A stretch of 64,000 bases of DNA from Nannobrachium achirus (GCA_963921795.1 OY997650.1:16815862-16879861), one strand, 5' to 3'; counted from the stretch's first letter, positions 45,344-58,084 are shown. Notes: generated by a model not told the origin, from the letters alone. Numbers and translations are program-made.

Positions 45344-48300
45344 TCCCTGCACTTCTATTGAGACAGATTTAGATCGTGTCAAAGGTCATGTCTCACCTAG
45401 ACACAGGATTTGACACAAATGTTGACCTGATGGTCAAGATTAAATTAAGCAAGCAGGCAAGCTGTATTTGCTCAATGGTAGAAATGGCAGCATTTGCAAA
45501 GAAGACCAGGTTCAAATTAATCCGGGGTAGAAGAGGAAAGTGACATAGTGCAGCTTTAAGACTAGGAATACTTTATGGCCCACTTGCAGGGCAGACCTAG
45601 TGTCTTAATACTGACAAAGACGGGACCAACATGGAACGGCACATTCAGCTGCAGACAGACAGGGCTCTGTGGTGCACATGAAACAAGGCTTGTGCCCAGC
45701 ACATGACCCATGAAGTTGATTTACCATGGCATATTACTGCATTAAAATACATTAAAATCTTAATTAATGTAACTCAAGAGAATATAAATGTAACCAAAAT
45801 GGACCAGTAGGGGTCCATTATTATGGTTAGACTCAAAAGTTACAGGTGGATAAATGAACACTTGAATATTTTACTGTGTAGTACTCCCTCCACACTCAAG
45901 GGCAGGCAATCACTAACCAAACTCATGATGTCCGGGCAAGTTCCTGGCCCCGATAATAACTCTAGCCGCCGAGTTCTTTTGTAGTGGAGATAACATTATG
46001 AAACCATCCCCACTTGATGGTCACCAGACATTTAGAATACAGAGTCCCGAAACAACAGCAGACATGGGACCAATCAGCTGCTGTGAAGATGGAGTACGTA
46101 GTTTCTCAAGCTGTCAACCGCTAAGCTGCATCACCAGATGTGACATGACTCATTCACTGTGGTTCGTTCTGTGCTCCAAGTTTGTCTGCACAACAGGCCA
46201 GAAGGTCTGGAGAGTGAGTGCAGTGCAGTGCAGTGCATTGTCTAGCAGTCCATTGGAGGTCTTCCCTCTGCATTTTATTACGCTGAATTTGAGGCATTTA
46301 CCCCCCCGATACGCTTTGTACGGTAGACCTACGTGCAATGGCAGAATAAGCCAATAAGTCAGAATGCAAAAGTGACCCTAAGTATTTAGAGTCATTTGAG
46401 TGCAGAGGGGGGAATAAATGTACTACAACTACACTATAAAATCTTATGTTTTATTTTAACTATCAAGAGTTTAAAAAAAAAATAATAAAAATAAGATCAA
46501 CGCTTACGGGATGCAAAGTTAAATGAATACTCAGGATTTGTGTGCAGATTAAATAGGAGGCAACAGCAGAGAGGTGGAGGAAGAATTCTATGCAACTCCT
46601 AACTCTGTTCTACAATGCAAGACAGTTCTCTGAGGGAGTCCTCTATATATAGTCAGTATCACAGTTGAGATTTTTTTTAATAAGTTTGATTTAATTCATA
46701 TAAATGCTTTTGAAGCCAAAGAATACATTTCAAACAGGGCTTCACCATAATATTCGAAACCGTAAAAGGAAAACTGTATTAATTGAAAAGCCAAAATCTA
46801 GCTTTACGTCAACGTCAAGCATCCTTAGAACCTTAGCTGGATTTAAGACCGGTTGTACTATCCCACCCTGACTTTAGTACTTCAGTAACATGAAACGTGG
46901 CTTTAAGAATCAATCTTGCATCGTGTTCACAACCCTTTTATGCCTTCTCTCCAAGACAGAGTGGAATTTTGAGTAAGAAAGACTGGAACTACGAGGCTAA
47001 TGTTGTATCACATCAATCTTGGAAGGATGACTTTTCCCATGTGGATTGGCATGCTTTATATGTCTGCTAGCTAATCACCTCAACAACAACAAACTTCCCA
47101 GTTATAATAACTGGCAATTGTATCTATGTCAAATGCAGTCGTGTGTGTGTCCACGGCCACGCATGTGAGAAATACACACATATAATGATTTAACAAATGC
47201 ATTTGTGGTTGGAATGGTTCAGGTGATACATGTTAGTTGGCCAGACTTAAAAGTGTAAGATTATAAAATACTGCCAGGGCCACATAAATAATCAACATTA
47301 GCTTCTCTGTTGGAGACTAACTACACTATGTTATACTCCGTAAACTGGCAAATTATAGTCAGCCTCATGCACAATTGGTAAGCAATTTAAAAGTGCTATT
47401 AGGGGCCTGACAGGCCTGAAGTTAGTGGGAGGCGTCATTCAGCTAAATTAGAGCAACAAGTAAAGGCCTGATTATACTTTACGGTTCCATGTAACCTCAA
47501 AGAACCACAGACAGCGGACGCAACGTCGTTCTGAGTGATAATACTAAAATTTGGTGCAACATGGGGTGCACTCAATAATACAAGGTATAATCTAATGACC
47601 TAGACAACTGAAGGAGAGGTCTTACAGCATCTTATCTTGCATCAAAACATTGACAATCTAGTTCAAGTATATTCTCTCCATTGACTTGCATTGCACAGTT
47701 GCAAAATACAAACCCCAGTTCTGTTTGTCAATACATTTTTGTGTTGATTTTGTCATTTTAATTAGGACAAAGCTCCAGAGGTATGCTTTCGTGACCTTAA
47801 ACCAAATCACCATGTTTATTATTGCATTTAAGAACGGACAATTGTACCTTTCCCAATCATTGATTTTGCAATATAAATTAGCAGAAAGTATGCCCTTTTT
47901 TTATCTACCGAACTGCTGAAGATATCTCACCAATTATTAGAGTTACAGTATGGCAACACCTAAACCTCTTCTACCAAAGTTTAAGAGAGCCAATTCTTCT
48001 CAACTTTTACTCACTCAGGGATTTCAAAACTATTGTAATGAGCCTGTCTGCTTCATCAATTGACAACATAACAGGCCATAAAACTACATATTATATATCT
48101 CTAACTGAATATCTGACTTAAGGTGCAATTTGGGTGTCAATGGTCGAAGGTCAAGTTTGGTGACAAGCAATGCAGATCATATAGGCAGTTAGGCACACTT
48201 AGTTTGCCCCATTGGTGGGCTTTTGGAAAAGGCTACAAACTAAAGATGCCTGTATAGGTGAAATTTAAGGTCAGTGAACCAAATCTAAACAATCTCATTT

Positions 48301-49790
48301 GGAATTGTCCTTTCATCATCATGTCCACTTTTACACACACTGACACTTCTGCTGTCGTATGACTGGAAAAAAAGTAATTTTATAATTGGCTACCAAACAT
48401 GTTCGTGACCAAGCTGTGGGTAACCCCAACATGTCCCCGAATTACCCATGTGTATCTGTAGCTGTCAGAGTGGCAGAATGACCAGCGAGACCCAACATGC
48501 CCTGCAAGTGCGTGCTGTCATTAGCATGTTCCATTCTGATTAGGCATCAAAAGAACTCAGTGAGCTATCAAAGACCCACCAAAAATAATACTGCAAATGT
48601 GAGAGCCTTATAAAAAAGATCTCTACGCACAGCATCACTACCTTACTGATTGGTGGATGAAACACTGCTAAGACAAATGTAAGACAATATAGGCCCCAAG
48701 ACTGCAATGGAGGTAAAAGCACGATAAACAGTAGAGATCAAAAGAGGATAACAACATACTTCAGTGCACATAATGCCTAGGTCTGCTATGTGAGCCAGCC
48801 AAAGAGTCATGGATGTGAAATTATAACCAGGGTGGGAAACTAAACATTTTTGTCTCCAGTGGTGGTATTCAAAGTTTGCTGACTTGATTTGGTTGATTAC
48901 CTGACATTACCTTTCTGGTAGACTTGCTTACTTTATGCCTTCTGTTAATTTCCCACCCAGGTTCTAACACAGTCATTTTTATGCACAGCCTATGTTATGT
49001 GTGAAAAGTTAAAAAAGAAAAAAGGAGACCAAGTACTGCTAAGAACCACCAAGAGTTGAGCTTCAAGGGTGGATAAGTTCTGCTTGGCTAATTAAATTCA
49101 AACTGTTAGTAATTTGGTGTGAATGCCACCACTGACAATGGCTCTACCCAGTCTACAACCCATTTAAGGCCCTGCCTCTGTACAGAATTAGGCTACTTCT
49201 GCTCTTCGAAAGCCTAACACACCCATTCTCCAGGGATCATAGTGATCTAAGAGGGGGCTGGAGAGCGGACAAGATTAAGGGAGGAAGCCTTCTCTGCCCA
49301 GACCAGAGTAAATGAGATATTTGTGGTGTCTCGCTTTCAGAAAGCAGTGTGGCAGGCTTCCACGCTGGGTCTTCTTCATGTAACTGAAACAAGGCATTTC
49401 TGCACTCTTTAAAACACTGATATTGTCAAATGCCAAACTCTGATGGCAAAGGCTGGCTAGTAAACGTGATTGCATTTTTCATCAGAGTTTGAGATATTAC
49501 CTTTATTATACTAGACATTTCTGTATCATGGGACAGCTGCATGCACATTCAATGGTTTACCTTGCAGCTTTCTGTGACATGCATTATAATATATGACTAT
49601 ATCTATGCATGTTTCTTACAAGCAGCTATTACCAGATGTGTCTTACATGGTCTGACACTAAAAACTGTTAGCTACCGATACTTAACTAACTTGGACTACT
49701 CTGTACTAGCTGCAGTGGAAATCACTAGCTATCAGTAAGCAGTATGTCCTACCAGCAGTAATGCAAGAGGAGCAGCTTTCTAACTAGGCC
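45344..49790. other. Unique-looking sequence, probable socs5 5' intron
   Basis: AT-rich with little repeat content and no convincing exon. It lies between the socs5 acceptor and the candidate first exon near 51.3 kb. Confidence 0.35.
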
Positions 49791-50163
49791 CATGGTTTTC
49801 CACCGGTGGTCCTTGAGGGAGGTTCCAGGGTGGACCCCAGCTAAATGATGGAGTTGGTGTGTTGGTAACCACATGGACCCTTATAAATCTTTTAAACTTT
49901 TCAGAGGGTAAAGTTAAACCAAATGGACTCGTAAGGGTCTACACAATTAGAGAATGTAGAAAATGTGTTATGCATGTTATCTCTCCCATGGTATTAACAC
50001 CAATACAGCATGGAATTGGTGGACATCATCATCATCATCATATCCAACGATGACAATATTCTAAGTTTTGGGTCTGAGAGGCTAAATGTCATCAAATGGT
50101 GGTCCGTGGCTCAAACGCCAAATAAATAATGGACCTTGATATGGAAAGGGTTGAAAACCCACT
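49791..50163. mobile_element. Diverged, inverted relative of the 27904-28544 MITE
   Basis: It starts CATGGTTTTCCACC and ends GGGTTGAAAACCCAC, sharing motifs such as GGGTCTGAGAGGCTAAA and ATCAAATGGTGGTCCGTGG. Where 27904-28544 has the telomere-repeat MITE, this copy has only (CAT)n, so it is an empty site. Confidence 0.7.
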
Positions 50164-50263
50164 AGTGCCGTTACAAGGGGTTTGGCTTGTTGGAGGCCCA
50201 ACTTATCCCCGGTCACAGTTAGCCACGCTAGCTTACAGGCGAATGGGTTAGCCATCCAACTTA

Positions 50264-50264
<1 letters not shown>

Positions 50265-50307
<43 letters not shown>

Positions 50308-50310
50308 CAT
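50265..50310. repeat. (GTCT)n microsatellite
   Basis: About ten GTCT units followed by CCAT units. Confidence 0.95.
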
Positions 50311-50743
50311 CCATCCAGACAGTTAGCTCTAGCCGAGCTATCCTTTATCTTCTTTAATATCGCGTCAGACGTGGTGTTTCTACATTAATTATAATTAAAA
50401 CATCATACTTGGGGGTTAGAATAGAAACTAGACGTTACATGTAATACTTCACGTTCCCCGGCAGACAGACGAACTGTCAAATTGTGTTCCCCCAGACTAG
50501 CAGCTTCGTGTTGCTAGAATGCTAGCCCTTTAGCTCATGTCTAGAATAAAGACACCAAGGTGTCGTCATTTATGTCACAACTAAGCGTCATGTAGCAGCA
50601 GTGCTTCCAGGCCCTTAGATCGTCCGAAACGTTATAATATCAAGCTTTATTAATAGTTTAATAGTAGTCACTAGGCAAAGTAAAAATTTCAACAACAAAA
50701 AATCCAGGTTGAGGATGCGTGCTTTTTAATGTTGGCACAACAA

Positions 50744-51077
50744 CACTGGTTCCCAAACACTGGGTCGGGACCCATTTGTGCGTCGCCGACACATTTTTAT
50801 GGGTCCCTTAATTTTTGGTTTGATACCTTTTTTGTTTTTAATTATTAATTCAAAAACAAACAAACATTCCCAAAAGAGCAAATATGTTCATGAATAAAAT
50901 AAATCTGTCAAGAAATTCCGTAAATTAGAAAACAAATATTTAATTAGTGCAATTATTAGCCGATCTACAACATGCTCGCGACGCGTTGTGAGCTTATGGA
51001 TCTGCCGTTTGGGTCCGGGGAAAACGTCTAATAATTTCTCTTTTGGGTCACGGGGGCCTGAAAGGTTTGGAAACTTC
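50744..51077. mobile_element. CACTGGTTCCCAAAC MITE with diverged hairpin
   Basis: It begins CACTGGTTCCCAAACACTGG and ends AAAGGTTTGGAAACTTCC. The hairpin at 50955-51010 reads TAGCCGATCTAC ... GCGACGCGTTGTGAGC ... GGATCTGCCG. It is related to 33085-33378. Confidence 0.6.
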
Positions 51078-51301
51078 CGATTGCATGTGACGTCACTGTC
51101 GCATCCTTGGCATCCCTGGGCTTACGTTAGCTTGGCAACCAACTAGCGAAGTTAGCGTGTTAGCTCGTATGTAGAAAAAAAAAGAAGAATCGACACAAAA
51201 TCACTGGTGAATTAAACGACAGGACGTCGCTCAGGGATGCATAGCAGGCACATGGAACATGTCAGACAACAGGCCGCGGGCTTGTAGAATTCACAGCTTA
51301 C

Positions 51302-51480
51302 CCTTTGTCTCTTAGAAAGCCCTACTCAACAGCTCTCTTTGTCTGCAAAAAATGGCTATCAGGAGAAGTCAGGCACATATCCCCCTCAATGCGGTCCACG
51401 GTGTCCGATGAAACCAAAAGGCTGAAACCCAGGCTGCTTGTCAGTTTCATTCCGGATGCTTTCGAATAACAGTTTTTAGC
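51302..51480 (-). other. socs5: Candidate 5' non-coding exon of socs5
   Basis: On the minus strand AGAGACAAAGG is followed by GTAAGC, a good splice donor (GT at 51300-51301). It lies just downstream of a GC-rich promoter-like block and could join the acceptor at 43936. The 5' boundary is arbitrary. This is inferred from signals only. Confidence 0.35.
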
Positions 51481-51489
51481 CCGAGAAGA

Positions 51490-51810
51490 AGACGAATTCA
51501 TGTCATAACGGCCAACATGTTCTTAATTAAACGCCGCGACAGCCTGATCTTTTTCATGGTCGAGTCCTCTTTTTTTTCCTCCTCTTTTTCTTTTTTCTTT
51601 TTTTCCCTCGACCCGTGGTCCGTTCCTGTTCCTGACAGCCAATATGACGACGGTCGCTGAAGCGGAGAAAAGAGCTGAGAAGAGGACGGACGGTGGCCCG
51701 CATGCGGGGAAGCGGAGTGGCACCGCAGCGGCCCAATGGCGACGCCGCGGTGGGGGCGAACGCCTCGGCACGACTTCCTATGGCAACTCGGGGCGGATGG
51801 GGAAAGTCTT
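51490..51810 (-). promoter_or_regulatory. socs5: GC-rich candidate promoter of socs5
   Basis: CpG-rich DNA with an NRF1-like CCGCATGCGGG (51697-51707) and a CCAAT-type ATTGG on the minus strand. It is the only strong CpG-rich block upstream of the socs5 exon. A hairpin module (51811-51886) directly adjoins it. Confidence 0.4.
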
Positions 51811-51886
51811 TGGAAATAGCCGATCTGCGAGCCCACGGCCGAAAGCGTTCGAGGCGCGCTGTGAGCTTGCAGATCGCCTGTTTTCG
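51811..51886. repeat. Hairpin module at the promoter edge
   Basis: GAAATAGCCGATCTGCGAGC ... GCGCTGTGAGCTTGCAGATC. The stem is GC-rich and diverged. Confidence 0.7.
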
Positions 51887-52156
51887 CCGCGCGACACCGG
51901 TCGTACGGGTGAAGTGTATCGGGGCTGTGGAAGTGTGGGCCTCCCATTTTTTTTTTAACTCTATGGGGCCTCCGCATTGATAGGCATTGCATGGCACCAA
52001 TGAACGGAGAGACTGGGGATGAAGCTCCTCCATTGGCAGCTGCTTGGAAACGTGGACTGGATGCTGGTGGTGTCCCGTCCCAGTCAAGGCCAAGCAAGCA
52101 GTAGCACCACATGACAAACAGACCGCGGCGGGATGATGATGGGACAGGTTCGATGC

Positions 52157-52352
52157 GGTTACACCCCGCCATTCCGAAACACCGCCATTCCGAACATTGA
52201 CTTCTAACCCTAACCCTACCCCTAACCCTAACCCTAACCCTAACCCTAACCCTTACCCTAACCCAAACCTAACCCTAACCCTACCCCTACCCCTAACCCT
52301 AACCCTAGTCAATGTTCGGAATGGCGATGTTTCGGAATGGCGAAATACCACC
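52157..52352. mobile_element. Mutator-like MITE with CCCTAA interior, copy B
   Basis: 196 bp flanked by a perfect 9-bp duplication GTTCGATGC (52148-52156, 52353-52361). The inverted ends contain CGCCATTCCGAA and TTCGGAATGGCG. The middle is about 110 bp of (CCCTAA)n-like sequence. The tandem LINE duplicate at 52606-52614 shows the uninterrupted site. Confidence 0.88.
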
Positions 52353-53056
52353 GTTCGATGCTGCTACCTGCAACTTGCTAAACGTTTCATTATCATGAGT
52401 CATGACAGCTAAATGCCAGGCAACATGTATGAATGATGCATTGGTTGCATTATTTTAGAGATAAGTCCCATGATTCCATCCCTAAAGTAATGGAAAAAAT
52501 TGTCTTTGAACAGGTTGAGAATAAGAGAATAATCTGATTTATGAGTTCCAATCTGGCTTCTGAGAATCCCATTCCACAGACACATGCGGGATGATGATGG
52601 CACAGGTTCGATGCTGCTACCTGCAACTTGCTAAACGTTTCATTATCATGAGTCATGACAGCTAAATGCCAGGCAACATGTATGAATGATGCATTGGTTC
52701 CATTACTTTAGAGATAAGTTCCATGATTCCATCCCTAAAGTAATGGAAAAAATAGTCTTTGAACAGGTTGAGAATAAGAGAATAATCTGATTTATGAGTT
52801 CCAATCTGGCTTCTGAGAATCCCATTCCACAGACACATGCCTCCTCTATTTGAATGACTGCATCAAACGAGGTAGACTCTGGCAAATATTGCGGCATGGT
52901 CATGCTGGACCTCCAGAAGGCATTTGACACCATAGATCACTCTATTCTGATTGACAAATAGCTATCGGTCTTGACAACGTAGCAGTGAGATGGATGCAAT
53001 CTTACCTGGTGGGGAGAGAACATATGGTGGAGGTGAACAGGAACCCTGCTCCAAAC

Positions 53057-53224
53057 GGGAGGCTCTCTCCATTCCGACATGTCGCCACTCCGAAATGGAC
53101 TTCTTATTGTCGGAGTGGCGACACTCCCATGGGCCTAAGGTTTAGGGTTAGGGGTAGAGATAGGGTTAGTGTCGGAATGGAGACATGTCGGAAAGGAGAC
53201 ATGTCGGAGTGGAGAGACTGACCC
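53057..53224. mobile_element. Mutator-like MITE with TTAGGG interior, copy C
   Basis: 168 bp flanked by a perfect 9-bp duplication GCTCCAAAC (53048-53056, 53225-53233). The ends contain CTCTCCATTCCGACATGTC and an inverted counterpart. The interior has TTTAGGGTTAGGGG and ATAGGGTTAG, fewer units than copy B. Confidence 0.86.
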
Positions 53225-53482
53225 GCTCCAAACAGCCCTTAAACAAACTGATTAGGATCCTGCTTGGCCTTCCTTCACAGGCTCACCTTACTGCTTAGCG
53301 TGGGGTGGCTCATGGTTGGTAGCAGTGCAGCATCTTGCAATGGGCCTGTTGTACATGATACACTACACCACTAAGATACCCATGTACCTAAAAAAAATAC
53401 TTCCTAAACGTCAAGGAAGTCATTGTCCACAAAACCAGAGGCAAGCTCCACAGATAACGTTCAACCCAGATTTGTCTCTAAA

Positions 53483-53620
53483 AAAGGTTCAAATAAGCCC
53501 ATACTTACCTCCCCTTTTCTACTGTATATAGACTAAGCCCATACTTACCTCCCCTTTTATTTTCCACTGTATATAGACTAAGCCCATACTTACAGTACCT
53601 CCCCTTTTCCACTGTAAATA
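53483..53620. repeat. Minisatellite in the LINE 3' region, three units
   Basis: AAGCCCATACTTACCTCCCC ... CCACTGTATATAGACT repeated three times with small length differences (about 45 bp). Confidence 0.85.
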
Positions 53621-53899
53621 TTGTTTATTTCTTTTCTTCTTTCTTTTATTTTTCTTCTTTATGACTGTCATTTTGTTTCTTTTGCTATTGATGTTATCCT
53701 CTACTGTGTTCAGTTCTATACGTCTGTCATTCAATGTTATGTGAGATACATAAAGGTTTCCTGTGTAAAATAGCCGAAGAGCTAACTAGGATCCCCTTTT
53801 AGTTGACCTTGTACCAGTGAACTGTACTTTCATGAAACTTTACCTTCTCTATGCAAACTACTAATAAAGTCTTCATTCAATTCAATCAATCAATCTTTA

Positions 53900-55056
53900 T
53901 CACATAAAGTGGGCATTTGATTAAGACATAATAATAGCAGCTATAATAATACCAGTAAGACTCCTCAAACAATGTTAGGCAATTAGGAGGGTATATGGGA
54001 AATGGGACAGATCCATGTTGATGATCTGTAGGAGCAGTGTCCAAAAATGTGTTTTGCAAAAATCGGCCTGATGGTGGCGCTAGATTTTAGGGCACAATCT
54101 GTAGGAGCAGTGTCCACAAATGTGTTTTGGTGGCGCTAGAAGAGGGCCATGTGAGAAATGAGGGGTCAGGGCAACGGTGGCGGAGATATGAGTAGGGGAA
54201 AAGTGTGATGTGACGGACGGACTGACTGACTGACAGACAGCTGGTGAAGGTTTTGATAGTAACTGTGTTACTATCGTTAACCATTATTGCTTGATGTGTA
54301 TAAAACATTTCTCCTCAGATAGTCATAATTTATCATACCTTTATAATTCATATTTAATTGTTGACTTATTCTTTGATATTTATTTATTTACTTTATTTAA
54401 AATGGCAAAGCGATAATGTGCCTGAAAAGGTTACCCACCCTTGGGCTTACATCAACATGTTTTCAGAAAGCTGTCTGTGCATAAAAAAAATCTTTGCACA
54501 TGACTAGTTGGCAAAATGAAGGGTGAATACTAATGCTGTGGCATCAACTGTTGTATAATTCAAATGTGGTGTGCAGTGTAGACGTGAGGAAATTCAAGGA
54601 CAATTCCAAGGTCACAAAGGAGCATTCAAACTCACACCTGAACATGAGGTCATTAAGGTGGAGTCATATCATTCATGACCACATGACACAAATGGAGGAA
54701 GTGGCATGATTCAATGAAGTTTAGTCAGCAGAAAGTGATGTCCAGCACCAGGAAAATTACTATCATTCACACTACTACCATCATGACCCAGATATAGGTC
54801 ATTAGAGATGGAAAAGGACAACTTTTGCAAGAGTTTTATCTTCTCTACCATACCCAAATATACCAACTGAATGCCTGTATGACAGTATGCATCACTTTCA
54901 ATGAAAAGTCTTAAACCTGACATCCACACTGCTCCAATTCCTTCCTTATGTTTGCTGCACTTAACACACTTTATCACTGGCCACGGTCAGTATAGGGCTG
55001 TGGAGTCTATGTTGTTATAATAAATATAAAGGCTTTGTTACAGTAGATGGAATGTT
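53900..55056. other. Unassigned intergenic sequence
   Basis: A short duplicated segment (CTGTAGGAGCAGTGTCC ... TGTGTTTTG, at about 54027 and 54100) with GGTGGCGCTAGA motifs and a GACT tract at 54222-54240. No gene was recognised. Confidence 0.4.
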
Positions 55057-55260
55057 ATCCACAACTTTCCAAAGTCCCATCGTGCATTGCGCAGAAGGTG
55101 CAGGCAGCTTCCGGCACCGCAGCCGAGTGTGATCTACAAACTCACAGCGGCGGCAACTGCGACACAAACAATGTCAGCATCAGAGCATGTATGTCTGCTG
55201 TTAACCGGAAGTGTCCCACAAATAATGCTACAGTAAATTCTGGCTGATAAACATAATGAA
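55057..55260. mobile_element. MITE (TATCCACAACTTTCC) with long hairpin, copy 1
   Basis: The left end TATCCACAACTTTCCAAAGT with CATTGCGCAGA behind it. The hairpin at 55109-55210 is bounded by inverted CTTCCGG/CCGGAAG and holds GATCTACAAACTCACAGC ... GCATGTATGTCTGCTG. Copy 2 is at 56060-56262. Confidence 0.6.
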
Positions 55261-55683
55261 TATTAAGTACAAGCTCCGAAATTTTGGTGGGAGCTGTTAA
55301 CCTAACACTACAATACGACAAGAATGTAGCCTAATGTAGGCCTACTACTAGCCCAAAAAGTAAATTGAAGAAGAAAAAAATAATAATAGTAACACTGGAT
55401 ACTAAATAAAAGTTAGGGTTAATAGGAGCCTGTCTTTAAAGACAGGTAAAACATCTTGTGCAGGTGAACTGGGTTCACTTCAAATCTTGGTTTAAGAGGA
55501 CATGAAATTTGCAGTGCAGCGGTCTGTTTGGAGGCAAAAAGAACAACGCTGCCATCTGGTGGCTGCAGGATGGAAACAAAATGAAACCATTGTTGAGTAC
55601 AATGATTAAATATGACTTAAATCATTAAATGCTCTTGTATTGATCTTTTAGTTTTAAATAACAGCCATTTGTCATCAATATAA

Positions 55684-56061
55684 AAGTACATTTGGAGTAC
55701 ATGTGCAACGTGCCCAATACATAAGCTGGAAATGAGTCACAGTTCATTCAGAGTTCATTGATCACTGATCTGCTATAAGCCTAAATGGGTAATCACAAAG
55801 TGTACAATTGTAGTTGTAGCATTCAGCCTGTGCTATAGTGATGTTGCTTATGCTTTCCACAATACCAGCATTATGATTACTACTTTGACTACTGCTGCTG
55901 CTACTACTACTTCAACCACTGCAATGGCAGTAAAACTGCATTGCTACTAGTAGGCCTACAACTACTTCTACCACAGTACTTGTCAATTGTATTTATATAG
56001 CATATTTCATAGGACAAGCATAGTGCTTTAAACATAAAAAAAGAGAAATGTACAAACAGTA
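55684..56061. repeat. Direct duplication, copy 1
   Basis: It matches 58085-58501 over about 380-400 bp: GGAGTACATGTGCA, TCATTGATCACTGATCTGCT, CTGCTGCTACTACTACTTCA and ATTTATATAGCATATTTCAT. The right boundary coincides with the left end of the MITE at 56060. Confidence 0.85.
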
Positions 56062-56262
56062 TCCACAAGTTTCCCCGGGGGTTTACTGGAGACTATCAGG
56101 ACCAAACTTCCGGGTTTAACACTAGGTTTAACAGCAGACATACAAGCTCGCGTCGCGTCGCAGATGCAACCCGTTGTGAGCTTGTAAATCGGCGGCGGAA
56201 CCTCGATGCAGACGTTTGCGCAATGCACTATGGGGCGTTGGAAACTCGTGGATATAGTATTA
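56060..56262. mobile_element. MITE (TATCCACAAGTTTCC) with hairpin, copy 2
   Basis: The ends TATCCACAAGTTTCC and GGAAACTCGTGGATA are inverted. CAATGCACTATGGGGCG near the right end pairs with CCCATCGTGCATTGCG of copy 1. The hairpin at 56125-56202 reads TTTAACAGCAGACATACAAG ... GTTGTGAGCTTGTAAATCGG. Confidence 0.65.
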
Positions 56263-57190
56263 TTTTCAATTTATTTTAATATTGGCGAATTCGTCTTATT
56301 TACATGGTACATTATTGACTATATGCAAGACTCCTGAGACCTTTACTTGGCTACTGATTTCTCTACTGATTGAAGCTGAAGCAGTCTACTGACATGTCAA
56401 AAATAGACCTGAGGTGACTGCTACATATGGCTGGGCAATTAACCGAAAATATATCTAAACACATATTTAGAACCAATAACTTTTTTTATTTAGGTTAATC
56501 AAAAAAATCTAGAAGTAGGTTCTTTTATTGTCAATCCACGAATCAATACGGGGAAAAACAGATTACCCACTTCACCCTGTATTATACTTTATTGTACAAT
56601 AATGAATTGCATTTTCATAGCGCTTTTCCAAGTGCTCAAAGCGCTTTACAATGGTTCATTCATTCATACATTGGGACAATGGTGCCTACCCAGGACGGAG
56701 ATGTGAGAGACTAGGAAAATCTTTTGTACCGGCCGCCCTTAAGCTGTACAACGAGACACATAACGGACGATTGAAAAGGACTTCCTTCCTAACTTAGACT
56801 GACGGAACTATTGCTGTATTGACTTTGACCCCTAAGGATCTTCCAGGGAGAGTGCTCATGTGCGTCTTGCAGTGACACGCTTCCTAGTTTCTTCTTCTCT
56901 GAGCTGTTTTTTTTTGTTGTTTTTTTTCGCACTGATTTTTTACATTGCAGCATTAGGTTGTGTTGGTAGTCTCTGAGTATTTTGCTTTGTTTAAAAATGA
57001 CAGTGAGATACTTGTTGCACTAACTAGCATTGACTGTTACGGTCTCTTTTTTGTAAGACACTTTATGTATATATACTTATATATTATTCGCCCCCTCTAT
57101 ATGCTTACCCGGGGATGTGTTTTTATTCACGCTATAGTTTCTGGTCTGTGTGGTCATTGTCGCACTATAGGCCCTAAATAAGGATGGCTT
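56263..57190. other. Unassigned, with a GCGCTTTTC repeat fragment
   Basis: At 56610-56665 a common fish motif (TAGCGCTTTTCCAAGTGCTC, AAAGCGCTTTACAATGG) is visible. Otherwise nothing was recognised. Confidence 0.45.
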
Positions 57191-57191
57191 T

Positions 57192-57763
57192 AAATGGTAA
57201 ATGTTAAATGGTGCATTTATATAGGGCCTTTATCCAAGGCACTTTACAGAGATTGTGCATTACATTCACCCATTCACACACACATTCATACATGGCAGAG
57301 GAAACCATGCAAGGAACCAACCTGCTCACCGGGTTCAGTGTCTTGCTCAAGGACACTTCGACACTAACTCTGGTTTGTTTGATTGATTGATTGAAGGATT
57401 TATTAGAAGTTTGCAATAGAAAAAAGTACAGTTGCATGACAGTACAAAACACTGGTACAAGGTCAACTAAAAGGAGATCCTAGTAAGCTTTGTGGCTTAT
57501 TTACACAGGGACCACTTTATGTATCTCATATAACATTGAAAGACAGACAGATAGAACACAGTACTTTGCATAGGCTAACCAATCAATCAATCAATTATAA
57601 AAGCAGAACAAAAAAAAAACAAAAAAACAGAAGAAGCAGATGGTTACAGTGGAAAAGGGGAGGTGAAGTTTCGAGTAGCAGCCGCTTGTAGGGGAGCCCG
57701 GGATCAAACTGGGAACCTTCGGGAACCCTCCATGTTCTAAGACGGCAACTCTACCCCTTTACT
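57192..57763. mobile_element. AAATGGTAAATG...TTATATAG fish repeat, interrupted
   Basis: It contains TGCATTTATATAGGGCCTTT, CCATTCACACACACATTCAT, CTTGCTCAAGGACACTTCG and GGATCAAACTGGGAACCTTC, a widespread teleost repeat. A LINE 3' tail with (GATT)n in minus orientation (about 57375-57660) has inserted within it. Confidence 0.65.
57375..57660 (-). mobile_element. LINE 3' end, minus orientation
   Basis: Starts (GATT)n, then TTTATTAGAAGTTTGCA ... ACTGGTACAAGGTCAACTAA. It is the reverse complement of the LINE terminus at about 53.73-53.90 kb. Confidence 0.75.
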
Positions 57764-58084
57764 GATTGTAGTTGGATGACAAAATATTTAGTAGGTTGAA
57801 AAGGATTATTGAGAACTTTGAGTGGACTTCTGCTGTATTTTGTTTTCCAGGGTCTAACTGGTGTCAGAAGAAATGCATACTAGAAGTGACATACTAGTAC
57901 ACCAATAGTTGTTATACACTACACACAATACATGGAGAATGGATAAGGGGAAGTGCACACATTGTCATGCATGTAGAATTCACCAATCTTGTATTGGTCA
58001 TGGCAGCATTGTGACAGTCAGCAAGTTGGCCCTTGCATGCCAACGCAAGTCATGCTTCCGGTCACAGTCATGCATCTGGTGCGT

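Larger units (their letters stand above)
52131..53895 (+). mobile_element. Broken L2-like LINE, interrupted by two MITEs
   Basis: Reverse-transcriptase sequence is recognisable from about 52450: EKIVFEQVE, then MVMLDLQKAFDTIDHSILI (about 52900-52960), then LDNVAVRWMQSYLVGREHMVEVN. It ends about 53.87 kb with ACTACTAATAAAGTCTTCAT and (CAAT)n. A 253-bp piece is tandemly duplicated (from 52353 and from 52606). Frames are disrupted by stops and shifts, and the 5' part with endonuclease is missing, so it is dead. Two Mutator-like MITEs lie within it at 52157-52352 and 53057-53224. Confidence 0.75.

Noticed and set aside
52190-52310. True telomere or chromosome-fusion remnant
   Set aside because: The CCCTAA array is bounded by inverted repeats and a 9-bp target duplication with an empty site nearby, so a transposon explains it.
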